64,000 nt of DNA from Paenarthrobacter nicotinovorans (GTDB lineage Bacteria; Actinomycetota; Actinomycetes; Actinomycetales; Micrococcaceae). Positions 17,040 to 29,400 of this stretch are shown one piece after another; within the stretch, counting starts at the first letter, position 1; each line of letters opens with the position of its first letter. The DNA lies in NCBI RefSeq assembly GCF_007670255.1, contig NZ_SZVS01000008.1, positions 124,001 through 188,000 of the forward strand. The letters are read 5' to 3'. Made by a program: the position numbers and the translations under genes. The notes beneath the pieces are model-generated. The model saw nothing but the letters and a program-made list of their open reading frames with translations, had not been told where the DNA came from and made no database searches.

Positions 17040-20000
17040 ATGGCTCTGACCGATGGGTCCGGGAATCGCCGTGTCAAGATTCGTCGGCGGAAGATCATCA
17101 CGGCTACCGCTTTCACAGCCGCCGCCGCGGTCCTGGTGACCGGTGCGATCCTCTACCCAGGGTTCAAGACCACCGAAGTGGACCTCAATGACGGCGGCGT
17201 CTGGGTGGTCAGCAAGTCCAAGGGTGCGGCCGGCCGGCTCAACTACCCGTCCAAGTCCCTGGACGGCGCCGTCACCCCGGCGAGCAAAGACTTCGACATC
17301 CTGCAGCAGGCCAGCGACGTTTTCATCGACGATGCCGATGGCGCCACAATCAACCCGGTCAGCGCAGCCAACATGCGCCTGGGCGGTGACCAAAAGCTTC
17401 CGGGATCGGCCGAGGTCAGCTTCGGCAACAGGGTTCTGGCGGTCACTGACACTTCCAAAGGCAAAGTCTGGGCACTCACGGCAGGATCAGTGGGCGGGTT
17501 CAGTGACGAATCCGAACCCGTGCTGGAGCAGTCCACCGGCATCGTCTCGGTGGTTGGCATGGACGACACCATCCACACCGTGGACCCCGAAACCGGGAGC
17601 CTGACGGACACCAAGGTCGATGCCAACGGCCAGTCGGTGGACTCGCAGGTCCGCAAGGATGACGCCTTGAAAGCTTCGGGTGAGCTGCAGCTGACGGCAG
17701 TGGGGGACAAAGCGGTGGTCCTCAACGAGGCCACGGGAAACATCGTCCTGCCCGGTGGAGCGACAGTCCATCTGGACGACGCCCGGGACGCCAAGCTGCA
17801 GCAAAGTGGACCCGCTGCGGATTTCGTGGCCATTGCCACCACCAAAGCACTCTTGCTCCAGCCCCTCGATGGAAGCACAGCCAGGACCATCTCCGCCGAG
17901 GGCCAAGGTGTTCCTGCTGCGCCTGTCCACTTGGGCAGCTGCACGTACGGGGCGTGGTCCGGGGCCAACAAGTACCTCCGCGAATGCACCAACCAGGCCG
18001 ACAGCCGCCGCGCCGACGTGCCCAAGGCGAGCGCGTCGCCGTCGTACGTTTTCCGGGTCAACCGCGATCTCGTGGTCCTCAACGACGTCAATTCCGGCAA
18101 CGTCTGGATGGTGAACCAGAACATGCAGCTGGTCAACAACTGGGACGACGTCATCCCGCCGGAGCAAACATCGGACGACGCCGACAAGGACTCCGCCGAT
18201 GAAGTCCAGCAGACGGTCCTCCCGGACCGCAGCAAACCAAACACTCCACCGGTCGCGAAACCGGACGCCTATGGCGTCCGGGCGGGCAAGACGACCCTCC
18301 TGCCGGTGCTGGACAACGACGCCGACTCCGACGGCGATGTCCTGACCGTTTCTGCCGACCAAGCGCTGAAATCCGGGGCGCTGGCGCCCGTCTACGGTGG
18401 GACGGGCTTCCAGATCACTGTTCCTCCCGGTCAGTCCGGAACGGAATCGTTCAAGTACTCGGTGGATGACGGCCGCGGCGGTACGGCTTCGACGAACGTG
18501 GACCTCAGGATCGTTCCGCCGGGTGAAAATGCCGCTCCCCAACAAAAGCCCAACAGGAACAACGCCCTGGTGGTGCAGACCGGCAAAATCGCCAACCAGT
18601 ACATCCTCACCGACTGGATCGACCCCGACGGCGATGACCTCTTCGCCGTGGCGGCCAGCAGCAGCGATCCCGCGGACCAGGTCCGGATCCGGCCCGATGG
18701 GCTGTTGACGTTCCAGGACTCCGGCGCGGGCCCGGGCAAGAAAACCATCTCCGTTACGGTTTCCGACGGCACGCTGAGCACCGAAGGCCGGATCAGCGTC
18801 GACGTCCGCGCCCCGGGAGCCCTTCCGCCCATCGCCAATGCCGACCACGTGGTGGCGGTCGCCGGCCAAGATACGGTGATCGCTCCGCTGAAGAACGACT
18901 CCGACCCCCAGGGCGGCACCCTGCGTCTTGCCCAAGCACAGCCGGACGAGCAAGCCACGGCAGTGATTGGTCCGGACCAGCAGACGTTCACGTTCAACTC
19001 CACCAGCGTCGGCCCGCACTATGTCACGTACATGGTCACCAACGGCCCGGCGAGTGCGCAGCAGTTGGTACGCGTCGACGTCGTGTCCGGCAGCAACGAT
19101 GGCGCTCCTGTCGCGGTCCGGGACATAGCGCTTCTGCCCAGCGGTGGCAGCACGGTGGTGGACGTGCTGGGCAATGACTCCGACCCCGCCGGCGGCGTGC
19201 TGGTGGTCCAGTCCGTGACGGCAGCCGACGGACTTCCTGTCTCGGTGGCGGTCCTTGACCACTCGGTCGTCAAGATCACCGATATCCATGCCACGGGCCA
19301 GCTGTCCCTGAAGTACACGATTTCCAATGGCAAGGCCTCGGCCACGGGTGACATTTCCGTGCAAGTGGTCCCGGCCCCCAGCAAACTCCAGGCACCGCAA
19401 GCCAAGCCCGACGAAGTGTCAGTGCGGGTGGGCGACGTGGTCACCATCCCCGTGCTGGCAAACGATTCCGATCCCAACGGTGGCGAACTGAAGCTCGATC
19501 CCGTCCTGGCCCAGCAGCCGGACGCCGCCGACGGAAGGATGTTCATCGCGGGAAACTACCTGCGCTTCATCGCGGGCGAGGTGCCCAAGACGGTGTATGC
19601 GATCTACAAGGTCAGCAACTCCTCGGGACAGACCGATTCGCAGCAGGTGACCATCCGCATCCGCGCACGTGACGACGCCACCAACACCCGGCCCGAGCCC
19701 CGTAACCTCACGGCCCGGGTTGTGGCGGGCATGACCGTCAAGATCCCGGTTCCGTTGGATGGCATCGATGCCGACGGCGACTCCGTGCAGCTCATCGGCG
19801 TGGACAAGGCGCCGGCCATGGGCACCGCAGTGGTGCGGGACGGCTACATTGAGTTCACGGCCGGGGGAAAGTCCGCTGGAACCGACACCTTCAGCTACCG
19901 GGTCCGGGACCGCATTGGCGCCGAAAACACGGGAACCGTGATTGTGGGCATCGCTCCGGCAGAGGCAAACAACCAAAAGCCGATCGCCGTCGACGACGCC

Positions 20001-23000
20001 GTTGATGTCCGCCCTGGCCGCCGCATCGCGGTAGACGCCCTGAAGAACGACTCCGATCCCGACGGCGACCCCATCGCCCTGGTCAATTCCTTCGAAGCCA
20101 ACCCCGGCCTTCAGGTGGAGGCTGCCTCCGGCAAGGTCCTGCTGACCGCACCCGGTGCAGCCGGTGTCGAGAGCATCAGTTACCGGATCCAGGACGACAA
20201 GAAGGCCGAAGCCAGCGCTGTGGTCCGGGTACAGACAAGCCCGACGGCGCCCCTCCACGTGCCGATTGCCGTGGACGACCACGTCACGCTGGCTGAGACG
20301 CTGGGCAAGACAGCGGTCGACGTTCCGGTCCTGAAGAACGACTCGGATCCCGACGGCGTAGCTGAGGACCTCACGATCACTTTGCCGGACGCGAACCCGA
20401 ATGCACGCGTCGGTACCTCGGGCAACGTGGTGGTGACCCTCGGTCCACAGGATCAGCTCATTCCGTACACCGTCACTGACATCGATGGTCAGTCCGCGAC
20501 GGCGGTGATGTGGATTCCGGGCCAGGGCCTCCAATACCCGACGTTGGCCAAGACGGACCCGGTGGAGGTCATGTCCGGCAAGGACGTCACCTTGTCGCTG
20601 CAGGAGTATGTCCGCGTCCGGGATGGCCGCCAGGCACGCATCACCGTGGCAGACAAGATCCGTGTGCAGGGTGGAGATCCCACCAACGTTATCGCGGGCG
20701 ATGGAAACGCGCTGCGCTATGCTGCGCAGGCCGATTACGTCGGTCCTGGTTCCATCACCTTTGAGGTCACCGATGGTTCCGGCCCGGATGATCCCCAAGG
20801 GCTGAAATCCACGCTGACCATCATGACCAAGGTGATTCCGGACCCCAACGCCAACCACCCGCCCACCTTCAGTGGCGCTTCGGTAGAGGCACCCAAGGGG
20901 GAGACCACCGACGTCGAGCTGGCCAACCTGGCCAAGGACGTGGACGAGCGCGACCAAGGCAACCTCAAGTTCGAGCTCGACGGGAAACAACCAACTGGTT
21001 TCCAGGCGAAAGTTGAAGGCTCCGTCCTCAAGATCAGCCCCGATCTTTCCCTCAACCCCGGTGCCGTGGGTACTTTCCCGCTCAAGGTCACCGACGGCCG
21101 TTCCGACGCCGTACGGGCAACCGTGACCGCCACCGTTGTCTCCTCCAACCGGCCGCGCCCGGTGGCGAACGACGACTCCGTGGATAAAGCCAACGCAGGC
21201 CGCGCGGAAACTGTCAATGTCCTCTCCAATGACTTCAACCCCTTTAGCGATGCGCCGTTGACCATCGAAAACGCTGCGGTGGAAACAGGATCTGCCGCCG
21301 GTCAGCCGACGGTCTCCGGTGACTCGATCACCGTCACCCCCGCGGACGGTTTCAAGGGTGTGATGGTGGTCCGCTACACGGTGCTGGATAAGACCAAGGA
21401 CCCCTCAAGGCAGGCCACGGGCCGTGTCCGTATCACGGTACGGGACAAGCCTGACGCTCCCTCTGCACCGGTTGCCACGGACGTACGGAGCCGGACCGCT
21501 GTGCTGAAGTGGACACCGCCGTCGGACAATGGCGCAGCCATCACCAAGTACACGGTGAAGGCGGCAGGCTTCGAGCAGGTGTGTCCCACCACCACCTGCA
21601 CCCTGTCCGGGTTGACCAACAACGTGAAATACGTGTTCACCGTGTTCGCCACGAATGAGGTAGGCGATTCGCCGGCATCAGCGGCTTCCAACGAGATCAA
21701 GCCCGATGAGAAGCCGTCACCTCCCGATGCCCCCGCCGTCAAGGCGGGCGATAAGAACATGGCCATCACCTGGACTCCTGCCAAGACGGAGGGGTCCCCG
21801 GTGAAGCACTACAACCTGGAAATCTCGCCGCCTCCCGCCAACGGCATTGCTGTGAAGAACGAGGTCACAGGCCTCAGCTATACCTGGCCCGGCCTCACCA
21901 ACGGCGTGAAGTACAAGGTACGGGCCCAGGCAGTGAACGACCTGGGCCCGTCGGACTGGGGCATGTACTCCCTTGAGGACAACCCGGCAGGTCTTCCGGG
22001 TGCCCCCGCTGCACCCACCACCGCTGTGGTGCAGTCCGTGGGAACCCAGAACCAGCTTCGTGCCGACTGGACCGAGCCGGACACCAACGGTGATCCGATC
22101 AAGGCGTACTACGTCACCATGAACGGCGGTAACGGTGTCACCCAAACACAGACCGTTGCCGGCAGCGTACGGTCGGCCACCTTCACCGCGAACAACTCCG
22201 AAGCCGCGTACACTTTCACAGTGCAGGCCGAGAACAAGGCGGGCAAGGGTGGCGTCAGCCCTGCCTCGGCACCTAGGCGTGCCACCGGCAAACTCGGAAC
22301 AGTCAGCAACGTCACCGCAACTCCGGCCAACACCGGAGCGGCCGGCAAGCAAGTGACCATCAATTTCTCTGCGCTCACTCCGGCCCAGCGAAACGGATCC
22401 ACCCAGGGCGAAGTCAGCTACCGCTACAACGCCAGCACCGGCCAGTCCGGCCCTATCACCCCGGGCCAAACGGTGGGTGGATTTGCCAACGGGCAGGCCA
22501 CCTCCATCACGGTGACAGCAGTCTCGTCTGTGGCTCCCAGCTCGGATGCGAGCGCCCCGGCCAGCACCACACCGTACGGTTCTCCGGGTACGCCGTCGGC
22601 ATCAGGTACCAACGGCGGCCAGAACCAGACGACCCTGACCCTGAACTGGTCCTCGCCTTCCACAGCGAGCAACGACGTTGCTGCCACCAAGATCAGGATC
22701 ACCGGCGGCGGGACGGATACCGGGTGGATCAACGAATCCGCCTCCGGCAGCCGGGTGGTGAACACCGGCGGTTACAACCAGACACGCACCATTGAAGTCC
22801 AAACGTTCAACTCGGTGGGCCAGGGTGGGCCGGTTGCTTCTGCAAGTGCCCAAAGTGGACCGCAGAAGACGTCGTGGGACGCTACGCTGCCGGCCGGCAG
22901 TTTCCGTACCTGTACGGACACAGCGGCATCGGGACAGACGTCCTGGGACCCGAACACACCGGGCCACCGCTGTGACGGCGTGGTCTACGGCGCCCCGTGG

Positions 23001-23174
23001 CAGTACGAGTCAAACGGTTCCTTTACGGTCAATTGCTACATCAACCGCAGTACCCCGTACCTGAACTACGCTGCCTGGTACCGCCTGACCAGTGGGCCGA
23101 ACGCAGGCCGCTACATCGCGCAGGGCAACACCACCCTGGGCGATCCCGGACCCCACCAGATTCCGCAATGCTGA
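17040..23174 (+). CDS. Giant membrane-anchored surface protein with Ig/cadherin-like and Fn3 repeats (copy 1)
   Basis: The protein has 2,044 residues. A short basic cytoplasmic start (RRVKIRRRK) is followed by one transmembrane helix (about 20-42) that anchors the N terminus, leaving the rest outside. Residues ~45-400 form a domain of short WVVSK/VWAL-type strands that looks propeller-like. About ten tandem Ig/cadherin-like repeats follow (~405-1,455), marked by VLxNDSDPDGD segments typical of Ca2+-binding adhesin repeats. About five fibronectin III domains come next (~1,475-1,940), then a C-terminal ~100-residue domain with four Cys, the last being the final residue. ATG 17040 was chosen over 17034 because GGGGA is 6 nt away from it. 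It is paralogous to the next gene. No sortase motif is seen. Likely roles are adhesion or a surface fibre. Confidence 0.9.
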   Translation: MALTDGSGNRRVKIRRRKIITATAFTAAAAVLVTGAILYPGFKTTEVDLNDGGVWVVSKSKGAAGRLNYPSKSLDGAVTPASKDFDILQQASDVFIDDADGATINPVSAANMRLGGDQKLPGSAEVSFGNRVLAVTDTSKGKVWALTAGSVGGFSDESEPVLEQSTGIVSVVGMDDTIHTVDPETGSLTDTKVDANGQSVDSQVRKDDALKASGELQLTAVGDKAVVLNEATGNIVLPGGATVHLDDARDAKLQQSGPAADFVAIATTKALLLQPLDGSTARTISAEGQGVPAAPVHLGSCTYGAWSGANKYLRECTNQADSRRADVPKASASPSYVFRVNRDLVVLNDVNSGNVWMVNQNMQLVNNWDDVIPPEQTSDDADKDSADEVQQTVLPDRSKPNTPPVAKPDAYGVRAGKTTLLPVLDNDADSDGDVLTVSADQALKSGALAPVYGGTGFQITVPPGQSGTESFKYSVDDGRGGTASTNVDLRIVPPGENAAPQQKPNRNNALVVQTGKIANQYILTDWIDPDGDDLFAVAASSSDPADQVRIRPDGLLTFQDSGAGPGKKTISVTVSDGTLSTEGRISVDVRAPGALPPIANADHVVAVAGQDTVIAPLKNDSDPQGGTLRLAQAQPDEQATAVIGPDQQTFTFNSTSVGPHYVTYMVTNGPASAQQLVRVDVVSGSNDGAPVAVRDIALLPSGGSTVVDVLGNDSDPAGGVLVVQSVTAADGLPVSVAVLDHSVVKITDIHATGQLSLKYTISNGKASATGDISVQVVPAPSKLQAPQAKPDEVSVRVGDVVTIPVLANDSDPNGGELKLDPVLAQQPDAADGRMFIAGNYLRFIAGEVPKTVYAIYKVSNSSGQTDSQQVTIRIRARDDATNTRPEPRNLTARVVAGMTVKIPVPLDGIDADGDSVQLIGVDKAPAMGTAVVRDGYIEFTAGGKSAGTDTFSYRVRDRIGAENTGTVIVGIAPAEANNQKPIAVDDAVDVRPGRRIAVDALKNDSDPDGDPIALVNSFEANPGLQVEAASGKVLLTAPGAAGVESISYRIQDDKKAEASAVVRVQTSPTAPLHVPIAVDDHVTLAETLGKTAVDVPVLKNDSDPDGVAEDLTITLPDANPNARVGTSGNVVVTLGPQDQLIPYTVTDIDGQSATAVMWIPGQGLQYPTLAKTDPVEVMSGKDVTLSLQEYVRVRDGRQARITVADKIRVQGGDPTNVIAGDGNALRYAAQADYVGPGSITFEVTDGSGPDDPQGLKSTLTIMTKVIPDPNANHPPTFSGASVEAPKGETTDVELANLAKDVDERDQGNLKFELDGKQPTGFQAKVEGSVLKISPDLSLNPGAVGTFPLKVTDGRSDAVRATVTATVVSSNRPRPVANDDSVDKANAGRAETVNVLSNDFNPFSDAPLTIENAAVETGSAAGQPTVSGDSITVTPADGFKGVMVVRYTVLDKTKDPSRQATGRVRITVRDKPDAPSAPVATDVRSRTAVLKWTPPSDNGAAITKYTVKAAGFEQVCPTTTCTLSGLTNNVKYVFTVFATNEVGDSPASAASNEIKPDEKPSPPDAPAVKAGDKNMAITWTPAKTEGSPVKHYNLEISPPPANGIAVKNEVTGLSYTWPGLTNGVKYKVRAQAVNDLGPSDWGMYSLEDNPAGLPGAPAAPTTAVVQSVGTQNQLRADWTEPDTNGDPIKAYYVTMNGGNGVTQTQTVAGSVRSATFTANNSEAAYTFTVQAENKAGKGGVSPASAPRRATGKLGTVSNVTATPANTGAAGKQVTINFSALTPAQRNGSTQGEVSYRYNASTGQSGPITPGQTVGGFANGQATSITVTAVSSVAPSSDASAPASTTPYGSPGTPSASGTNGGQNQTTLTLNWSSPSTASNDVAATKIRITGGGTDTGWINESASGSRVVNTGGYNQTRTIEVQTFNSVGQGGPVASASAQSGPQKTSWDATLPAGSFRTCTDTAASGQTSWDPNTPGHRCDGVVYGAPWQYESNGSFTVNCYINRSTPYLNYAAWYRLTSGPNAGRYIAQGNTTLGDPGPHQIPQC

Positions 23175-23273
23175 GGCCATCAGCTGAGCGGTGCCGGGAA
23201 GTTGTCCCCATCGCGTCCCACGGCGGCAGCACTGTACGCTGCCATAGCCAATGGAGAGCCCGCTCGCGGTTTT

Positions 23274-23308
23274 CCTTGGCTGGCCGTGGGGCGCGTGGGA
23301 TAGTCTTA
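23274..23308 (+). promoter_or_regulatory. Promoter of the second giant gene and the downstream operon
   Basis: CCTTGGCT-N19-TAGTCTTA, matching the element before copy 1. The predicted transcript has a 5' leader of about 110 nt containing a perfect palindrome, CCGGCACGTGCCGG (23359-23372), which can form a hairpin. The spacer length is longer than the usual 17 nt, so a non-housekeeping sigma factor is possible. Confidence 0.6.
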
Positions 23309-23424
23309 GGGACTGAAAATTCCGCCGCCGTTCGGGGGTACTGCGGATTGTACGGCTGCCGGCACGTGCCGGTCGGCTTGGAAGCCACGTGGGGGCGGCT
23401 TAAAACAAAGGGAATTCTGGGGCT

Positions 23425-26400
23425 GTGACAACTTTCTTCGGCAAGCTGGGGCTGAAAAAGCGTCAAAACAAGAAAATCATTACGGGCACCGCTGCGACTG
23501 CGGCTGGCGCTGTGCTGATCGCCGGGGCTGTGTTGTACCCGGGTTTCAAGACCACGGAGGTGGACTTGAACGACGGCGGTGTGTGGGTTGTGAGCAAAAC
23601 CAAGAACGCCGTCGGTCGGTTGAACTATCCCTCCCGTGTCCTTGATGGCGCGGTGACGCCTGCCACCACCACGTTCGATGTCCTGCAGCACGAGGGCAAC
23701 GTCTTTGTCGATGACGAGTCCGGCTCGACCATCAACCAGGTCTCTGCGGCGAACCTGAAGCTCGGTGGCGACAAGCAGCTCCCGTCGTCGTCACAAGTGA
23801 GCTACGGTTCCACCGTCCTCTCCGTGACGGACCCTGCCCGCGGCAAGGTGTGGGCGCTTTCGCCCTCGACTGTCAACGGCTTTGACGAGGAGGGAACTGA
23901 ACCCGTTTTGACCGGGGACCAGGGATTGGTCTCAGCGGTCGGCACGGACAACCGCATCTACACGGCAGACCCCGGCAAGGGCGAAATCTCGGTCATCACC
24001 GTTGACGCCAACGGCCAGCGCACCAATTACGAGGTCACCAAGGTTGACGAGCTCAAGGGCGCGGGTGATCTCCAGCTTTCCGTGGTGGGGGACAAGCCTG
24101 TGGTCCTGGACGCGGCCTCCGGCAACCTGTTCCTTCCTGGTGGCCGCAGGCTGCAGCTGCAGGATGCCCGCGAAGCAAAACTCCAGCAGACCAGCGAGGA
24201 CAGCAGCTACGTGGCCATCGCCACCCGCAAGGCACTGCTGAAGCAGCCGTTGGACGGCTCCACTGCCGCAACGGTCAACGCTGACGGTGAGGGCGTCCCC
24301 GCAGCTCCCGTCCAGGTCAGCAAGTGCGTCCACGCCGCCTGGGCCGGCGCGAACAAGTACATCCGAGACTGCGACAACGACGCCGATGACAAGAAGAACG
24401 ACGTCCCCAAAGCCAGTGCCTCGCCGAGCTATGTCTTCCGTGTCAACCGCGACCTCGTGGTGCTCAACGACGTGAACTCGGGCAGCGTCTGGCTGGTCAA
24501 CCAGAACATGCAGCTGGTCAACAACTGGGACGATGTTGTCCCGCCCAAGAACCAGTCCGATGACCAGGACCAGGAGTCCGCGGACAACAACACCATCAAC
24601 GTCCTGCCGGACCGCACCAAGCCAAACCGTCCACCGGAAACCAAGCCGGACGAATTCGGTGTCCGCCCCGGCCGCACCTCCATTTTGAGCGTCCTGGACA
24701 ACGATTCAGACCCCGACGGCGATGTCCTCACCGCGTCCGTGGGAGCCAACGGCCCCAAACTGGGCACGTTGGAAAACATTTACGGCGGCTCCGCCTTCCA
24801 GATCAAGGTGCCCGCCGACGCCAAACCGGGAACGGAAGTCTTCGACTACAACGCCGCGGACGGACGCAGCCTGTCCGCGGGCGGGAAGGTCACCCTCCAT
24901 GTGGTGGCCCCCGAAGAGAACAAGCCTCCGTTCTTCAAACGCGGCGAGCCCACCACCATGGTGGTGGAGCAGGGAAAGTCGGTCAGCCAGAACATCCTGA
25001 CCGACTGGATGGACCCCGACGGCGACGACCTGGTCCTGCTGGACGCCAAGACCGACAACGACCAGGACCAGGTGAAGGTGCGCCGCGACGGCCTGCTGAC
25101 GTACCAGGATTCCGGCGCCGCGCCGGGCAAGAAGAACGTCACCATCACCGTGTGGGACGGCCGCGCCACCACCACCGGACGCATTGTGGTCAACGTGCAG
25201 CCCCCGGGTGCCCTGGCCCCGGTGGTCAATGCGGACCACGTGACAGCCGTGGTGGGCCAGGACTTGGTCATCGCACCGTTGAAGAACGACGTCGATCCCA
25301 ACGGCGGCGCATTGCGCGTGGCCCACGTCGAGGCCGCCGGACCGGCCGAACTCGGTCCTGTGACCGACGGCGGCACCTTCACGTTCCGGAGCACCACACC
25401 TGGGCCGATCTACTTGACGTACATCGCCAGCAACGGCCCGCAAAGCAGCCAGGGGCTCATCAGGGTCGATGTGGAATCCGGCAAGGATGCAGGGGCGCCC
25501 GTTGCCGTCCACGACGTAGCGCTGCTGCCCGTGGGTGGGAGCGTCCTGGTGGATCCGCTGGCCAATGACTCAGATCCCTCCGGCGGCGTGCTGGTACTGC
25601 AATCGGTAACTGTTCCGGATGGTTCGTCCGCTTCAGTCAGTGTGATTGACCACAGCGTCCTTCGGGTCACGGACGTGCTCGGCTCCAAGGATCCCTTCGT
25701 CTTCAGCTACACCATGTCCAACGGCCGCGCCTCAGCCACCGGCACGGTGGGCGTCGTGCCGGTACCGGCTCCCGCCGTCGTGGAAGCTCCCCAGCCCAAA
25801 CCGGACGAAGTGAACGTGCGCGTCAACGACGTCGTCACCATTCCTGTCCTGGACAACGACACGCATCCGCAGGGTGAAGAGTTGTCCGTGGACCCTGTCC
25901 TGGCGCAGAACATTGCCGCAGAAGACGGAAAGGCGTTCATCTCGGAGAAGACCCTGCGCTTCATCGCGGGCCCCACGCCCAAGACCGTGCGTGCCATCTA
26001 CAACGCCGTTGATCCGCAGGGCCAGAAGAGCGCCGCCGCGGTGACCATCCATATCCTTCCGCTCGAAGGCACCCAGAACTCGCGGCCGCAACCGAAGAAC
26101 CTGACGGCGCGCGTTGTGGCAGGCGGCAGCGTCCGCATTCCGGTTCCGCTGGACGGCATCGATCCCGACGGCGATTCCGTCCAGCTCACCGGCATCGACA
26201 GCACCCCCACCATGGGAACCGCGACGGCGGGGAGCAGCTTTATCGACTTCGTCGCCGCTGGTGACGGCGCGGGTACGGATACGTTCCGATACAAGGTGAT
26301 TGACCGCCAGGGCGCGGTCAACACCGGAACGGTGACGGTCGGCGTCGCTCCCCGCGGGGACAACAACCAGAAACCGGCTCCCGTCGATGACGAAGTGAAG

Positions 26401-29400
26401 GTACGGCCTGGCCGGCAGATCGCGGTCGATGCCATCGCCAACGACACCGACCCCGACGGTGACATCATCCGCATCCTCTCGGACAGCCTGGAAGCCGATG
26501 CCGGCCTGGACGCCCACGTCAGCAAGACCAGTGGACGCGTCCTGGTGACGGCGCCGGCCGCGGAAGGCACCGTGAACGTCCGCTACTCCGTGGCGGATGA
26601 CCGTGACGCAGTGGGACAAGCCAGCATCCGCGTGGTGGTCAAGAACGACATCCCGCTCCAGGCACCGATTGCCCGTGACGACCGCGTGACCTCGGCCCAG
26701 ACGCTCGGGAAAACCGCCGTGGATGTTCCCGTGCTCAAGAACGATGAAGACCCCGACGGCGTGGGGGAGAACCTCAAAGTCAGCACCGAGGTGACCACTG
26801 CTCGTCCCGGGCCGGACGGCAATGTGATCGTCGAGCTCACGGAACAACCGCAGCTGGTTCCTTACACGGTGGAAGACGTGGATGGCCAGAAGTCCACAGC
26901 CATCATCTGGGTTCCAGGCATCGGCCAGCAGGTCCCCACCCTTGCCAAGGACGAGGTCATTGAGCTGGTTTCGGGCCAGTCGGTAACGGTCGACCTCGCC
27001 GAATGGGTGAAGGTCCGCGACGGCCGCTCACCCCGGCTGACACAGACCGACCGCATCAAGCTCATCGGCGCCGACGGAGCAGATCCCGTGGCCAACGGCG
27101 GTACCGGTCTGAAGTACACCGCCGGAGCCGAGTACGTCGGTCCGGGCTCGATAAGTTTCGAAGTGACTGACGGCACGGGTCCGGACGATCCCAACGGACT
27201 GAAGTCCACCTTGAGCATCCGGACCAAGGTGTTGCCGGACCCCAACAAGAACAACCCGCCTGTCCTTCTCGGCAGCGATCTTGACGTTCCGAAGGGTGAT
27301 TCCGCGAGCCTGGATCTGGGGAAACTGACCTCGGATCCTGACTCGGACGATGTCCAGAACATGAACTATGAGCTGACAGGGGGAGCCACCGGAGGCTTCA
27401 AGGTCTCCATCGAAGGGAAGACCCTCAAGGCCTCCGCGGACGACTCCGTCCAGATCGGACAGTCAGGCACGGTGCAGGTGAAGGCCAAGGATCGCCGCGG
27501 GCTCGAAGCCGTGGCCACCTACAAGCTTTCGCTCTCGGCCTCCAACCGTCCCAAGCCCGTGGCAAACGACGACGCCGAGCCGGACGCGCAGTCCGGCAAG
27601 CCCGTCACGGTCAACGTCCTGGCCAATGACTCGAACCCGTTCCCGGACACGCCGTTGAAGATCGTTTCGGCCGTCACGGAGACCGGCCAGGGTACGGCCG
27701 AGCCGGGTGGTGACAGCGTTACTGTCACTCCTGCTGGTGGTTTCACCGGCACCATGGTTGTCGCGTACACAGTGCAGGACAAGACGGGCGAGCTCTCCCG
27801 CTATGCCACGGCCCGCATCCGTTTGACCGTCAAGGACAAGCCGGCGGCGCCCAGCACGCCCCTGGCCCAGAGCGTGGGCGACCAAACGGCATTGCTCACC
27901 TGGAACGCCCCGGCTGACCGTGGTGCGCCCATCACCAAGTACACGGTGTACGGCGAGAACGGCTTCAAGCAGGATTGCCCCGCCAACACCTGTACGCTGA
28001 CTGGCCTTACCAACAACGTGAAGTACCACTTCGCCGTCACGGCAACGAACGCCATCAACGAATCCGAGCGTTCCCCGGTCTCGGCCGAGGTCCGTCCTGA
28101 CGTCAAGCCCGATACCCCCGTGGCTCCCACGTTGAAGTTCGGCGACAAGCAGCTCTCGGTCGCCTGGGTTCCCCCGGCGAGCAAGGGTTCACCCATCAAG
28201 TCCTATGACCTAGAGATTTCCCCCGCCCCGGCAGGACAGAATCCCCAGATCCAGAACCTGACGGGTAACAGCCACGTGTGGACCGGCCTGACCAACGGCG
28301 TGGCCTACAAGGTCCGGGTCCTGGCCCGCAACGATGCCAAGGAACCGTCGGAGTGGAGCACCTACTCGGCCGCGGAGACTCCCGCCGGAGTTCCGGCGAC
28401 ACCGGCTGCCCCGTCCGTCGCGGGTGCCGGTTCCGTGGGCAACCAGAGCCAGCTGCAGGTCAGCTGGGCGGCCCCGAACAACAATGGCGACGCCGTGTCC
28501 AGCTACACGCTCACCACGTACCGTGGTGGCGCGGTGGTTGGTTCCCAGGCCGTGGCAGCTACCTCCCAGAACGTTACAGTGGACAACTCGGAAGCCGACT
28601 ACTCGTTCACCGTCTCGGCCACCAACAAGGCTGGCGTCAGTGGCGTGAGCCAGCAGTCCAACGCCATTCGTGCCGCCGGCAAGCCTGGAATGGTGGGTGC
28701 ACCCTCGGCAGCACTGGTGGAGACCAACGCCGACGGCGGCAAGATCCGTGTCGCGTTCAACCCGCTCTCCGCGGCGGAACGCAACGGTGCCAACGCCAAC
28801 GAGATCAGCTACCGCTACGCCCTGACCTCCGGCTCGGGCACCGGTGCGATCCCCGCCGGTGGCGGAGTTGTGGCAGCCCCCAACGGCGCCGACACGGCCG
28901 TGGTCGTGTGGGCCATCTCCTCCCGGAACCCCACGCCCGGTGACCGCAGCCCGGCGTCGAATACCGTGAATCCCTACGGCCTTGCCTATGCTCCGACCGT
29001 TACCGGCAGCAAGAGCAGCGGCGTGGGGGACAAGACGGTGTCCTGGACCTGGAACGCTCCCAACGGCAACGGCCGGCCGGTTACCGGCTACCAGTACAGC
29101 CTCGACGGCGGGGCGTGGCAGAACACCGACCAGCGGAGTTTCTCCAAGACTGTCGGCTTCAGCGAAACGCACACTCTGCAGGTTCGCGCCGTCAGCGGGG
29201 GACAGGCAGGACGTGTGGGCAGCGACACCTCGCGCAGCGGTGCCGAGCCGCCACCGCCGCAGCCTCCGGCAGGCGAGGTCAGGGCCCACAACAACACGTG
29301 CCCCGGCCAGCCTGGAAGACCGGACACTTACAACCCGAGCGGCCCGAGCTGTGGCGTTGGCTGGGTCTCCAACTCGGAAGGGTGGTTGAACGTCAACTGC

